A DNA stretch of 64,000 bases from Nilaparvata lugens (taxonomy: Eukaryota; Arthropoda; Insecta; Hemiptera; Delphacidae). Position 1 is the stretch's first letter; each line of letters opens with the position of its first letter. Positions 1-11,800 of the stretch are shown one piece after another. The stretch covers positions 50,471,994 to 50,535,993 of the forward strand of contig NC_052505.1 in the NCBI RefSeq assembly GCF_014356525.2, in the 5' to 3' direction. The notes beneath the pieces are model-generated. The model did no database searches. It was not told where the DNA came from and saw only the letters and a program-made list of their open reading frames with translations. The position numbers and the translations under genes are program-made.

Positions 1-115
1 AAGTGTTTTTTAAAAAAATGTCTCACCTTCAAGGGCAGATATCTCAGAAACTATGAGAGATATGGAAAACAAGTAAGGGACAAAACTAGTTTCCGAGATA
101 TATGCGAAAAATGAA
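1..115. other. No feature seen
   Basis: AT-rich sequence next to the dispersed repeat that starts near 116. I see no coding potential or element end. Confidence 0.4.
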
Positions 116-282
116 AAAATGGTACTTTCAAACCACCACCACCCCTTTAACAAAGGGGGTAGGGGTGAGGACTTTTGATATGTTAATCCTCTAACTATCC
201 TTGAAAGAGCTGTGGAGTTGAAAATTGTGTTCCAAACTTTTCCTTCTATACCTTTATTTGAGCATTCGTTGCCTGGACTATA
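116..282. repeat. Dispersed repeat, inverted copy at 62404-62562
   Basis: This stretch runs from a CCACCACCACC-type tract through GGGGTAGGGGTG to the word GCATTCGTTGCCTGGACTAT. The same order of words occurs on the opposite strand at 62404-62562, with substitutions and small indels. No reading frame or terminal motif identifies the family, so it is called only as an interspersed repeat. Confidence 0.7.
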
Positions 283-381
283 ATGTATATCCTCCTACGC
301 GTGATTAATACCATTTCCAAGTCCGTATCTGCAAGGAGTCATGAGTTACACGGTTTTCTAATATTGTTAGGTTTTATATTG

Positions 382-1444
382 GTCCGGGCGCAAATGTCAC
401 TCCGTGGTCATTTTTGATATAATCATAATACAATATCCGAAAGATATATCCAATTCCAACAACTTTTACTACGGTGAATAAAGCTTTGGATATATTCTAC
501 AACACTCTGCCAATAATACTAGTGTTTGTCTACTGCGAATACATATAAAGAGTGGAAAGTAAAACATTGTCCCCGAAAAATATATGTTTCAAGTTTTTGA
601 AGTTGAATAAATAATGGAAAGAGTGGTTGAAATGAGATGATTCTCTTGAACATCATTGTTTGGTTAATTCTGAACACTTTGGTGGTAAAACCAATCCGAT
701 ATCTCTCACAATAACTGAATAACAAGCGATATAAAAATTTCTGTCAATAATGACCGCCATCTTGTATTTTTCAATGATGTCGAATATTTTCATTGTTTCC
801 ATCATCAATATTCTCATTCGTCTTGTTGTAACGAAGAGATTGAGACCATTTGCAAGTCTCTATCTTAAAGTAGTCATGAAAAAATCGATTTTATAGTTCT
901 AGCTTGTTACCTCATGCGTATGGAAAAACGCACCAGAAATCATGCAGGGTTTTCTTTGGAGGGCACTGGAGAACTCATTTTTCGACGTACAGCGCATATA
1001 GATATATCGTTCCAAAGTTGAAAAAACGCTCTAAATTTAATAGAATTGAAATTGATCTGTATCTCTTGCACAAAAAAGTTATAATGGAATGAAATTTGAA
1101 CAAATTTAGAAAAAACGTTTTTTGGGCTTTTGAAGGTTATAACTGAAAAAATATGCGTTTTAGAGGAAAATTTTATCAAACGAAAATTGTAGAGGAGGAT
1201 TTTAAAAATATTTTCGTTAAAAAAACGGTTGAATATCTCGAAAGGTTATTGAAATACAAGCGTTATAGCAAAACCCTGAAAATTTTGGCGGCCATCTTGT
1301 TTCCGAGGTGTTTGCCTGTGATTTCGACTTATCATCATCACGATCCTTATTATGCTAGACCTAACGAAGAAATTGAGACATCTTCCACGGCTGTTACTTG
1401 AAAATGACCACGGAGTGCCTTATTTATGACATTTGCGCCCGGAC
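382..1444. mobile_element. DNA transposon with TIR GTCCGGGCGCAAATG
   Basis: The ends are perfect 15-bp terminal inverted repeats: GTCCGGGCGCAAATG at 382-396 and its reverse complement at 1430-1444. The inverted similarity continues inward through CACTCCGTGGTCATTTT, with an 11-bp insertion in the right end. The flanks TATATTG and TATATGG could be a worn 7-bp target duplication. No long reading frame remains, so it looks non-autonomous. The superfamily is undecided; a 7-8 bp duplication would fit hAT or P types. Confidence 0.6.
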
Positions 1445-1534
1445 TATATGGCATATTGTGGTAAAAGCGTTTTTTCGGCTGCAAACTGTACTTTTCTCTC
1501 TATTTCCGCCTTTAACTAGATGTAATTATGAAGC

Positions 1535-2222
1535 TTTGGAAATATTCTACATTTCCGTTTCAATAATATTAGTGTATGTACACTGCAAAAACATTTACAG
1601 GGTGAAAAGTAAACGTTTGTCCCCGAAAATGCGTATGGAAAACGCAAACGCACCAGAAATCATGCAAGGTTTTCTTTGGATGGCGCTGAAGAACACATTT
1701 TTTATTGACGTACAGCGCGTGAAGACATATCATTTTGAAGCTGTGTAAACGATCTAAATTTCATAGATTCAACATTCTCGTGAATCCCGTAGTTAATAGC
1801 CGTATTTTACAGATAGATGATATAGATATTTATAATAATAATTATTGTTTTTTCTGATTGTCACATTTTTGTACTGTTTTTGTGTTTTGGTGAAATAAAT
1901 TGAATTGAATTGAATTGAATAGAACAAGCGTTTTAGAGGAATCCTCTCTATTATAACAAAAATTGTAGAGGAAGGTTTTCCAAATATGCTCGTGCAAAAA
2001 ACGGTGGAATATCTTGAACGGTTAAAGTTTTTTATAAAAATACAAGTAATATAACAGAACCATTTCATTTTAGAGGCCATCTTGTTTTCTAGGTGTTTGT
2101 CTGTGATTTCGACTCATCATCATTGAGTTCTCATCATACTACTGTCAACGAAGAAATTGAAACATCTTCCATGGTTGTTGTCAGAGAATGACCACGGAAG
2201 TACATTTGCGCCCGGACTATAG
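1535..2222. mobile_element. Second, left-truncated copy of the 382-1444 element
   Basis: This repeats in direct orientation the blocks found at about 485-1444: the AGCTTTGGAAATATTCTAC block, the CCAGAAATCATGCAAGG block, the AAAATTGTAGAGGA block and the right end CATTTGCGCCCGGACTATA. The left TIR is absent. A retroelement 3' end interrupts it at about 1775-1920. Together with the first copy it makes a tandem-like pair about 0.1 kb apart. Confidence 0.6.
1775..1920 (+). mobile_element. 5'-truncated non-LTR retroelement 3' end with (TTGAA)n tail
   Basis: A short T-rich 3' segment ends in GAAATAAA followed by four TTGAA-type repeats at about 1897-1920. Short tandem pentamer tails are usual for insect non-LTR retrotransposons that lack poly(A). 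It interrupts similarity between the two neighbouring DNA-element copies, which supports a later insertion. The left boundary is approximate. Confidence 0.55.
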
Positions 2223-3480
2223 TGAACAAAATGAGTAGCCTTAGGCCCTATCCCGAACAGTTCCGTTGAAGAACAGAATATCACAGAAGGTTTCATCCTT
2301 CTAGGAAACCAATAGGGGCCTACTACTCTCGTTCTCTGCTTGATCTTCCCAAAGCTTAAATATATCTAGAATTCTATAAGATACTTTCAGCTATGTATCT
2401 TTTTTAATAGGTAGTCTTTGCAAATTAATAATGTTGAATTTCCAAGTTTTAAACGAATACCCACCTCAATTCAGCCAATTTTCCAAGGGTTTAATATGAG
2501 GAAATTTATAGATAAGGACATACAAAACAATGAAAAAGAGTAATCGGACATTTAATCTGGAACTCTGTATTGAAAGATTGAATGTACCGGTATTGTATTT
2601 AGAGAATTATTGACTGTACTACAGTTTTATTACAGGAAAAATTACGTTCCATGTATCTCATTTCAATCAAGTTCCATGTCTATGAATTATTTCCTTTGTA
2701 GGTATTGAAAATCTCCTTATTCCATATAAGTTCTCTACAGTTACCATCACCGAATCAGCTAAGCTCCCTGAGAGTGCGAATGATGCATCATGATTAATGG
2801 CAACTAACTCAGTTATAGAAACTTAATAGGATGAGAATAAGCTATCTAACTTTTCCAATGGAGTGCCAGGTGAACTTAATGTAGCCTACTTGGAAAACTA
2901 AGTATCGTATATCAATGTCATCCTCGGATTGGTTCTCAGGAAGTGTGTGGCATGTAGTGCCATCACTTCACAACAGGCTACATTATATCAAAGCAAGATC
3001 ATTTAAATATAGGATCATAATAGGATATTTGGAATGTACAACGTCTTATCCAAAACTAAATCTTCAATTGCATCCAACTAATCTGCTATTTGAAGAATTT
3101 ATTGTGATGACTGTAAGGCGATTGTACTTGAAAAATTTAGCAAAATATATTATTAGGTATAAAGAAATTTTTATTAAATTATATAGTTCAATATGATTTT
3201 AGACCATATAGAACCTATAAATACAAAATTTATAAAGCAAAACCAACAGTAGTTAAAAGCCTATTTATATATGTACAAGATTCATAAATGAATTGCCTTT
3301 TGATCTGGAAGCAAAAATTAATTACAAAATACTAAAAAATTGGATAATAGAAAACTATTTATTTTCAATTGAAAGCATTATCTAATTTTTTAAAACATAT
3401 TTTAAAGCGTGAATTACTTATTTTTATTCTTTTTCTCTATTATTGTATAAAACCAGGAAACAACTAATGTAACAAATTTA
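2223..3480. other. Intergenic, nothing identified
   Basis: AT-rich sequence with only short stop-rich frames. No splice-flanked coding segment, TIR or tail motif was recognised. Confidence 0.4.
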
Positions 3481-3494
3481 TTCAAGCATAACTA

Positions 3495-3706
3495 ACTGAT
3501 TGCAACTCTCACCAGCGGGCAAGGCTTAATTCCTTTTGCTGGTGAGGCCAAATTACACATGAAAAGTATCTAATTATGATTTTGGTATTATTTATGCTTA
3601 TTTTTTATCTTATACTTTTGATTATAAAATTGTGTATTTTCTTTTATTTGTTTTGAATATGTATTTATTATATGGCAAATACAGTAAAGGATTTGATTTG
3701 ATTTGA
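3495..3706 (+). mobile_element. Non-LTR retroelement 3' end with hairpin and (ATTTG)n tail
   Basis: A hairpin with a perfect CTCACCAGC/GCTGGTGAG stem lies at about 3508-3546. The segment ends in GGCAAATACAGTAAAGG followed by three ATTTG repeats. A 3'UTR hairpin plus a short tandem tail is typical of CR1-like and related elements. Only the 3'UTR is left. Confidence 0.5.
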
Positions 3707-3796
3707 AGTCACTTTTGCATTTTTATTTGGCTCATAGAATAGAAAAAATCTACTAATCACTGTATTCTGATGAGCGAAATATTTTGAGTGATGTGT

Positions 3797-3960
3797 GCTT
3801 AATTTGAAGATTCCATTGATTAAATTTATATTTTTATTCTGATTGAAGAAACTAAGCAGAAGTCGGTTGCAACCTGTTGCTTAATTTGAAGATTCCATTG
3901 ATTAAATTTATATTTTTATTCTGATTGAAGAAACTAAGCAGAAGTCGGTTGCAACCTGTT
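3797..3960. repeat. Perfect 82-bp tandem duplication
   Basis: The unit at 3797-3878, starting GCTTAATTTGAAGATTCC, is repeated head to tail at 3879-3960 with no difference that I can see. No gene is involved. Identity over 82 bp implies a recent duplication or an assembly artefact. Confidence 0.9.
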
Positions 3961-5440
3961 TGCTAGGTCATTTCGTGAGTGCAATACATTTCACATGTAA
4001 TATTTTGTAAAAAATGTTCAATCATATAGGCTGTCGAAAAATATTTACAGTTGATGAATTACTAGACTTCATTTTTGTGAATTGATTTGTGAACCGATAT
4101 TGAAATAACTAGGGTGCATGTGAATGCCTAGATATGACCTACAATATGAAAAGATGTTATGATAAAATATGTTATGTTCTGATTTATGATATGATATTCA
4201 TGAATCATATAGAATTCATAATGATACAAGTATTACGATTATTGTATCTATACAGTCTTCTGTTTTTCAATCCCTGAGTCAAAACACTTGTCATAGGACT
4301 CTAAATCATGGGGCGGGAGCGTAAAAGCTTCGGTTCGTAATCGTAACTGAATAATATTGCATTCCAAAACTGATCTCTTCGTGATTTTTTCAAATAAAGT
4401 CAAACCAAGATGATAATTTTCCATGTCATGCATGTAATCCATCAATTATAATTAGCCTCTTGTAATAAAATATACAGAATCAATTCATTACATCTTATAA
4501 ACTCGAAAAAAGGAAATCGACCTATTACAAACTAGACACTATTCCATCAAATAACTATCGTATCAGTTAAGAGTTGGATATTATATAGTGGAAATCAAGA
4601 GTATAAATTGAAACAGCTTAATTGATATTTTTCTATGTCCGGTGGGTAATTTAAAATGCGTGAAACAAATAACAATAATTATAATGTCAAACTCTAGCTT
4701 AGCAATATTATGCAATATGCATCATGCTAAACTGAAAGGTTCCCGGATAAGTGAATAAATATGATACCATAGAATCATAGATATAGATAATTTCATAATG
4801 ATTACCAGATTAAAGAATAACCTCCACAAAATACCGCATAATATTGGTGAAATGTTTTTCTTTTAGATATCGTATGTTTGATTCATTAGAATTTGGTAAT
4901 TTTCTCGAAAGCTTTGTGTTACACGTTGTAAAACTCTCTCGAAATTACGGTAATTCATTACCTATTCATTACGGTAATACTTTGAAAATTTATATAAAAT
5001 TTATAATAAATTTGTTGAAAAATTATACAAAAAAGGTACTATTCAATCAGTTTATTAACATTTTATGTACAAAAGCAGTGCATATATAGCATCACATTAT
5101 TCCTAAGCGAAAGCATTCAATAATTATTGTATGAAATGTTTTGAAGCATTCAGCTAACAATCGAAATCATATCGTATTATCAAATCACCATATCAGCTCC
5201 ATAACATCTTATATCAATAATAATTGATTTCATGGAAACAAAAAGCACAATAATTATAAGCTTTTAATTTCCAGAATAATAATTACAACATTTTTTGTTC
5301 ATTTTGATGGTAAATTAGTTTCATCACAGCATCATCGAAATTGAACAAATAATATTTATTCTTCTTATTTTTGTCATCTTGCAAAGCAATCCACCTTTAC
5401 TTAGTTCTTAGTCTCCAATATTTACTTTTTCTCCTAAACA
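3961..5440. other. Intergenic region downstream of the Zasp gene
   Basis: Very AT-rich sequence beyond the likely polyadenylation site of the minus-strand Zasp gene. I see no coding exon or recognisable element. Confidence 0.4.
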
Positions 5441-5444
5441 TCCT

Positions 5445-5472
5445 TTTATTAACATCGAGTTGACTGTTTATT
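5445..5472 (-). terminator. Candidate polyadenylation signals of Zasp
   Basis: Two AATAAA hexamers on the minus strand (5467-5472 and 5445-5450) are the first ones downstream of the Zasp stop codon, giving a 3'UTR of about 240-260 nt. AATAAA is frequent by chance in such AT-rich DNA, so this is only a candidate. Confidence 0.35.
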
Positions 5473-5707
5473 GTATTGATTATAGATAAGAAGGCAAAAT
5501 TATCAAATAATAGTTGACAGAAAATAATTATTTTACTTGATGAAAATATATTATCATAATTGTTTAATTTCAAAAATAAATATCAAAGTATAATTTTAAT
5601 TAAAAATAGGTAAGAATCAGTGTAAAAGTGCTGCCTTAAGTGACAGAGGTTGCATGTTCTCAAATTTGTTCTCGATTTGATGAAAGTATAAAAAGTTGAG
5701 AAGAAGT

Positions 5708-5844
5708 TCAAAGGTCGGATGTGCCTTCCTCGTAGTGCTGTGTGCCGGGTGGAGCTCTGTAGCCAGGGTAGGTGGAGTTCAGGGCGTTTTGAGCAAAGAA
5801 ACCGCTGTAATCTTTCTGCACTTTCCTTGGCCTGAATGCTGGGC
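5708..5844 (-). CDS. Zasp66: Zasp terminal coding exon
   Basis: A 137-nt coding part after acceptor TTTTGTAG, entering in phase 1, so GGC (Gly) spans the junction. It encodes 44 residues, PAFRPRKVQKDYSGFFAQNA then LNSTYPGYRAPPGTQHYEEG and TSDL, then TGA at 5708-5710. The basic and aromatic-rich tail has no LIM zinc-finger cysteines. Other frames of the same stretch are stop-interrupted or give no sensible junction. Confidence 0.85.
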
Positions 5845-8800
5845 CTACAAAACATTGACAAAATTTTATGCTTGGAATAATTTTCAAGTGAATAAAAAGA
5901 ACATGAAGTAATGGTATGTTACCGGTTATGCGAATATATGAGATTGGTTGATAGCAATGAACTTCCTATGTCTAATATTATAAATTTCCTGAACATATTG
6001 GAATTGAACATTCATGGATGTCAGCTCCAGTAAATAAATCGAAAGCTTGATTGCTGCGGATATCCTACCCTGGGGGTTTCAACTGTTTAGTTGTGTGATC
6101 AAAGAGAATGAAACTCATCATTTTTCAAATAATTGCAATATCAAAATCAATAACCTGTCAGAAAAAGAAAGAGATCTACCAATTTCTTTCTAATGATAAA
6201 ATAGACTATTCTATCATTTATAATTCCTTCACTATTTTAGTGGAAATTATTGAGTCTTCAAAACTGCTTCTTCTAAATCATTAATTTCCGATAACCACGA
6301 GAAATCTTTCCACCAAAATTAGGTGTTTGGAAAGAGAGATGCTGGATCAGGTTGAAAAATCTTTATATTATTTTCAATGCCATCTATCTCTACTCATGAC
6401 TGGATGTTTCATGAGAGTCATTTTATTCCATATTATCTAAAAATTATGACGCTCACTCAATTTATGTGAAACTATGTAGCAGATTGGAAATAAACAAGCA
6501 ATTTTTTACAAGAATAAGAAATTTCTAGTTGATATTTTAATGTTTTATAGTTTCATTTTTTCAAATAAATTCAGTTGGATTTTATTGTTATTACCAGCAC
6601 TGCAATCACACCGTTTATTTGAATCTATGAGAGCTCTTTTATTCAAATTTCATATCAAAATCAAGTACATCCTCTTGTCAAAAGATATATTTGATGGTTT
6701 GCAATCGAATAAAATTTTTCAATTTTTATCCTCCAGTACTATGATTAAGTGATTTCCAATAATTGTTTTCTCTCTTGTCCCCCTTTATTTAACTCCTAAA
6801 ACTCATCGGTATTTAATAAAAAAATAAATTCATCAAACTGTTCAGAACGACATGAATTCAAATTTTGATTACTATTGTTTTTTAAAGCAACGTTTCTCAT
6901 CCTTTCTAAAGAATCGTATCCGTGGCATTAGGTGGAGATCTCCGCCAATTTCGCGTAGACCTATCCCTTTCTCACCGTGTGGTATGCGGGAAAAGAGAGG
7001 CTTTTTGGTAGGGTGTAGTTTCAATTTGAAGCACTTTCCACAGTAAAAACTCTATGTTGTGCCTGATAGGAATCGTTATTCTCTAAGCATTCCGTGATAT
7101 TATTATAACAGTAAATTTCAGATTAGAGTATAATTGAAAACGAATCTAAATCAGTTTTGGTCCAATATAACTTGGTAATCAATTTCCAATGACTGATGTG
7201 GAGACGTTATAAGCCGATGGTGATACCACACAAATGTCACGTATATGAGATTACTGATTTTTTCTATAGGGAGTTCAGGTAGTAGTAATTTGATGTAACT
7301 ACTACAACTCCCATCTGGGGGGAAAAGTAGGTTTTGCTCATTCAATTCTAGAAAGTAAAATAAGAAAATTTGTTGGAGAGACTGCATTTTTTATTGAAAG
7401 TCGTATTTCACTCTCTGGAACAGAATAATAAAAGAGCTGCTTTTCCTCTCTAAGGAGTAGAGTTTTAACTTTTCTCTATAAAAGTAATAATATTCAACAA
7501 CGCAAGGGTGGCATCTCTATGAGTATTGGCATCGAAGAGTCTAATCTTTGGAGTTAGGTAGCAAGGTGTAACTCAGATAATAAATAGAGTAGTGCGCAAC
7601 AGTCTGGAGTCCAGAGTTATTCAACAGTAATAGAATGTTGTGTTATCTGTGATTGCATGTTATTTGGGGCAAGTTCTTTGAAGCAGAGGATCATGATGAA
7701 GGGCAGGGAGGTTTAACAATATATTGGTTATTATTCATAATGTAGATTGAGGAAACATTATTGTTCATCACAGGACAAGAGTACGTTTTCTCACTTGGGG
7801 AAATGATGGCCAAGCCATCGGATGACAAACGTTCTCGTCGGTAAAATAGTACTTCAGTCCTGTGATGCATTCAACCTTTTCCACAATATACATAACAATA
7901 ATTAATTATACTCAGCTACGCCATCGGGGGACAAGCTTTTTGTCTCAAGAATTGAGCGGCTTATAGTCGAGAGAAGTGGAGACTAAAAGTTACTGACGGG
8001 TAGTGCTATTCATTTTTAACTTTCCCCCAATTCGCTTTCACTAAACATCTAGACAAATGGAAATTGACTTGATGAAACGCACTGGCTGCCAGTGATCTTC
8101 AGTCTCTTTCCCTGTCTAGAATAAGTTGAGGTTTATGAACAGAGAGAGAGTTCCGCGTACCTACTTGGAAACTGAATAATACGTGGAAATTGTAGTTAAT
8201 CTCTTCTCTCTCTATATCTATAAAAGGCTAAGCCCCGACAGACTGAAATCACACCACAGCCCAAACTACTAAGCCTAAAAACTTGAAATTTTGCACAATT
8301 GTTTATGGTAGCCTCAAAACATCCACTAAGAAAGGATTTTCAGAAATTTGCCCCCTGAGGGAGCTGGGCCCCCCCAAAATTTTGTACTTTTTAACCGCTC
8401 ATTTCACAGCAAAGTTATAAGGAACTTTTTTGTTCAGCTATGAAAAAAACTTAGACCTATGCAGAAAAATTCCGACCAGGAGCACATAGGGGTCCAGGAG
8501 CGGGTATTTTTCGAAAATTTTCATGGAAAATCACACTTCAGCCCAAACTACTTAGCCTACAGACTTAAAATTTCGCAAAAATATTCTTCAAACATACTAG
8601 ATGCGCACTAAGAACGGATTTTGAGATATTTTGCCTCTAAGGGTTTGATGAAATTGATTATCAATAAAAAAAATATTTTAATTTTATCAGTAAAGAATTA
8701 GTTGAATGAATTGTCGATGTACTGAGTTTTTGGTCAACAATAAATTAATATTGGTATTTATCCAATCATTATTTTTTTCAGAAGTTATTTCATTTTGAAT

Positions 8801-11800
8801 TAGGAAATATTTATAAGCTCCTATCAATTTATCATTCGTAACAATGAATTGTTCAAAACATGAATTTAATCAAATAAAAAATGGCTCATACTTCTGTATT
8901 CATGTTCGCATTTTTTCCACTTGTGATGGATAGCCAAAATATTGTATGGCGAGCTGCACAGCGAATTGTAATCGAGGGCTCTGATTGGCTGAAAAGTTCA
9001 GCTTTCGGAGTGCGGTGAGGCGAACAGTTAGAACAGAGCCAAGCGGCACGGCGAACGGTACGGCGAATGATTAACAGCTGATTATTAACATTATGAAACA
9101 TAAGCTCATGTTCACTGAAAGGCAAGATGTTCGGAGGAATGCACGGTTTGCTGCGCGGTTCGAAGTTCGGTTCGGCATGTTTGGACGCACCTTTAGTTGT
9201 TACAGGACATTTATATAGATCGCAGGTCGAAGCAACATAATAAACCATTCTTCTGAGATAATTGACACATGATATTCTAACATATGTTATAATCATTGGA
9301 AAGCTTAAAACAATTTCATCAATCGGCTGATCAAATTGATTTTGCGTTGATTGAGAGCGCAAGCTTGCCACGTGTTTGTTCCATTGTTGTATGCTTGGCA
9401 AGTTCGGTTCGCGCCTTCTTTCAGCTGTATATGGAGTCTCATACATTCCGATTAGAACAGAGCTCAAAGATTTTCTTTGGTTAGGAGTTTGTTGATAATT
9501 CTTTTTTCAAATTCAAATTTTATTGCCATCACATTGAAAACTTTCTTAATAGACAAGATTACAGAAACAAAATGTCAAACATATACAAACATTTATTTGT
9601 AGCACGGCCAGAAAAAGACAAACTTGAGTACTAGCCGTGAGTTTATTGAATATAACCTAATATATAAATTTTTTGTTGATATTTTGTGAATAAAAATTAC
9701 GGGTTCATGAGAGATGCGAGTGATTCCTCATATTCTATCCAAATGGTTATTCATAATATAGTAGTTGGGGTCATAGCAAGTTTTTTATTCTGTACGGTAG
9801 CTAATAAATTTCATACGTATTGATTGTCCATAATGTATCCAGTGTCCATAATGGAAGTAATTGAACTACTCAAAATTAATGGCTTACTGCTCCCTCATAG
9901 AATTTATAGTATTTCTGGTGATTGAGCCTGTCTTTATCAGCGTTGACTATTAATAATAAAACTTAATTTACAACTAGCTTACCCGACAAACTTCGTACCG
10001 CCAATGTATCTTATGTCACACTTGACTTTATTTGGTGAATCATGAAATTTATCCGACAATCAATATTTTCATTTACGTCTCAATACGGACTTCCTATATG
10101 CTTAGTCATGCAGCATTCATTATTCAGAAAACATATTATTCTTCTCAATCAATTGGTAGTAATATCTATCAGTAAAGTTTTGAATTGAAAAAAAGAAAGG
10201 TTAAATCAGTGTTTCAAAGATGAATTCAATGTTTTCATAGCTGTAGATTGTCGATATATGGTCCAGGAAATATGCGATGTACGATGAATCACACAGAATT
10301 CCATTTTTAGGATGAATATAAGCTATAAGCTTAAATAATAATATAAGCTAAGCTAAATTCAAAAAATTTTAATTATTCTTTCATTCTTCAGTAATTGATG
10401 AATACAATATGAACAACTCTCTTTCATTAGGTGAATAATTTTTTTTCAACATTTTCCAGTTTCTCAATGATAGGGGAGTGATAATTATTTGTATAGGTCT
10501 TCTAAGGAACCATTATCAACAGCTGGTACCAATCAACTACACTTCAACTCCAAACTACCGTTTTAATACCAGTACACAATTTATCATAGGGTGACGTGTT
10601 TATTACAGCTGGTAACTTTAGATGCTAAATCATATTATCACAATAATATGATCTTGAATCATGATCATGTTTCCGCTCTTCGGTAGCCGCTCGACCGAAA
10701 ATTTCGAAAACATAGGTCTGTAAAATGAATTAATAAATAATTACTATTAGCCCCCCTATTAAAATTTCTGTTCAGAAACCATCCCCAATATTCACACAAC
10801 ATATTCCCAAAGTTAATTTCATGCCATTATGTCAAGTAGTTTTCAAGTCTACAGGGAAAAAACAAACATACAAACAAACACACAGACATTCATTTTTTTT
10901 ATAAATCGATTTTCATTCGGCTCAAACAAAAGCCTCGTCTCTAAATGAAGGTAGAATGATAAGGATTCAGTTCTGTTGTTTTAACATTTTTTCAAATCGT
11001 TTTTTCAAAAAGTTCATGTAGTACTTACTAATGTGTTTGAGACACTTCTGGCGCTATCATAGTTTCACCACTATTCTGTTCCACAGTCCTATCTCTTGCA
11101 GTCGTTAACTATATCTATAATAATTATATAAAGTAAAGAGCTGGCTTATGCACGTACGGGATAGGAAAATTATGTTTGACGCATCATGACGTCTGAACTA
11201 CTGGACTAATTTACTTGAAATTTTGCATATAGTTTCTTTATCAACTAAGGATGGTTATATGCCGATTTTCAATTCTTCAAAATTTCATCACGTCAAGGTT
11301 TACAACAGATCCTTGCGAAGCACGGGTTCCTGCTAGTTTTTGTTAAAATTGTACGAGAGAGACGCTCATCATAATGACACCTTCGTTTACTGAAGATATA
11401 GACTACAATAGATTTTAAAAATACCAAATGTAATTTTGATGGTGTTCTATTTTTATTCAATTTATCTTCACTTGAGAAATCCAACTATTTATTAATCCAA
11501 CTAAATATTGTGTTTGACCGCCACCATTTCGTTCATAGGAAAACGTGAACCGCAGACTCGGAAGTCTTGTCGCTTTCTGTGTTCACAAATCCTTCAGTCA
11601 CTGTAATATAGAATTTGTTTCTAATAACTATACCGTATTTATATTCTAAGTGTGTAGAGTGACTGTTGACCTTTGGCTAACGCGAGTCTCGCTTCGTTTT
11701 CAGCGGCGGCTTGCTGTTTGACGGTCTCTGGCGGCCACTTGTCGTCGCCTCGCATCTTGTGTCCGCCCTGGGCGGTGGCGGTGGCTGGCTGCGACATGAA

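Noticed and set aside
8886..9467. 193-codon minus-strand frame as a gene
   Set aside because: It lies over a repeat-like region with GTTCGG words, has no domain and no splice or start context.
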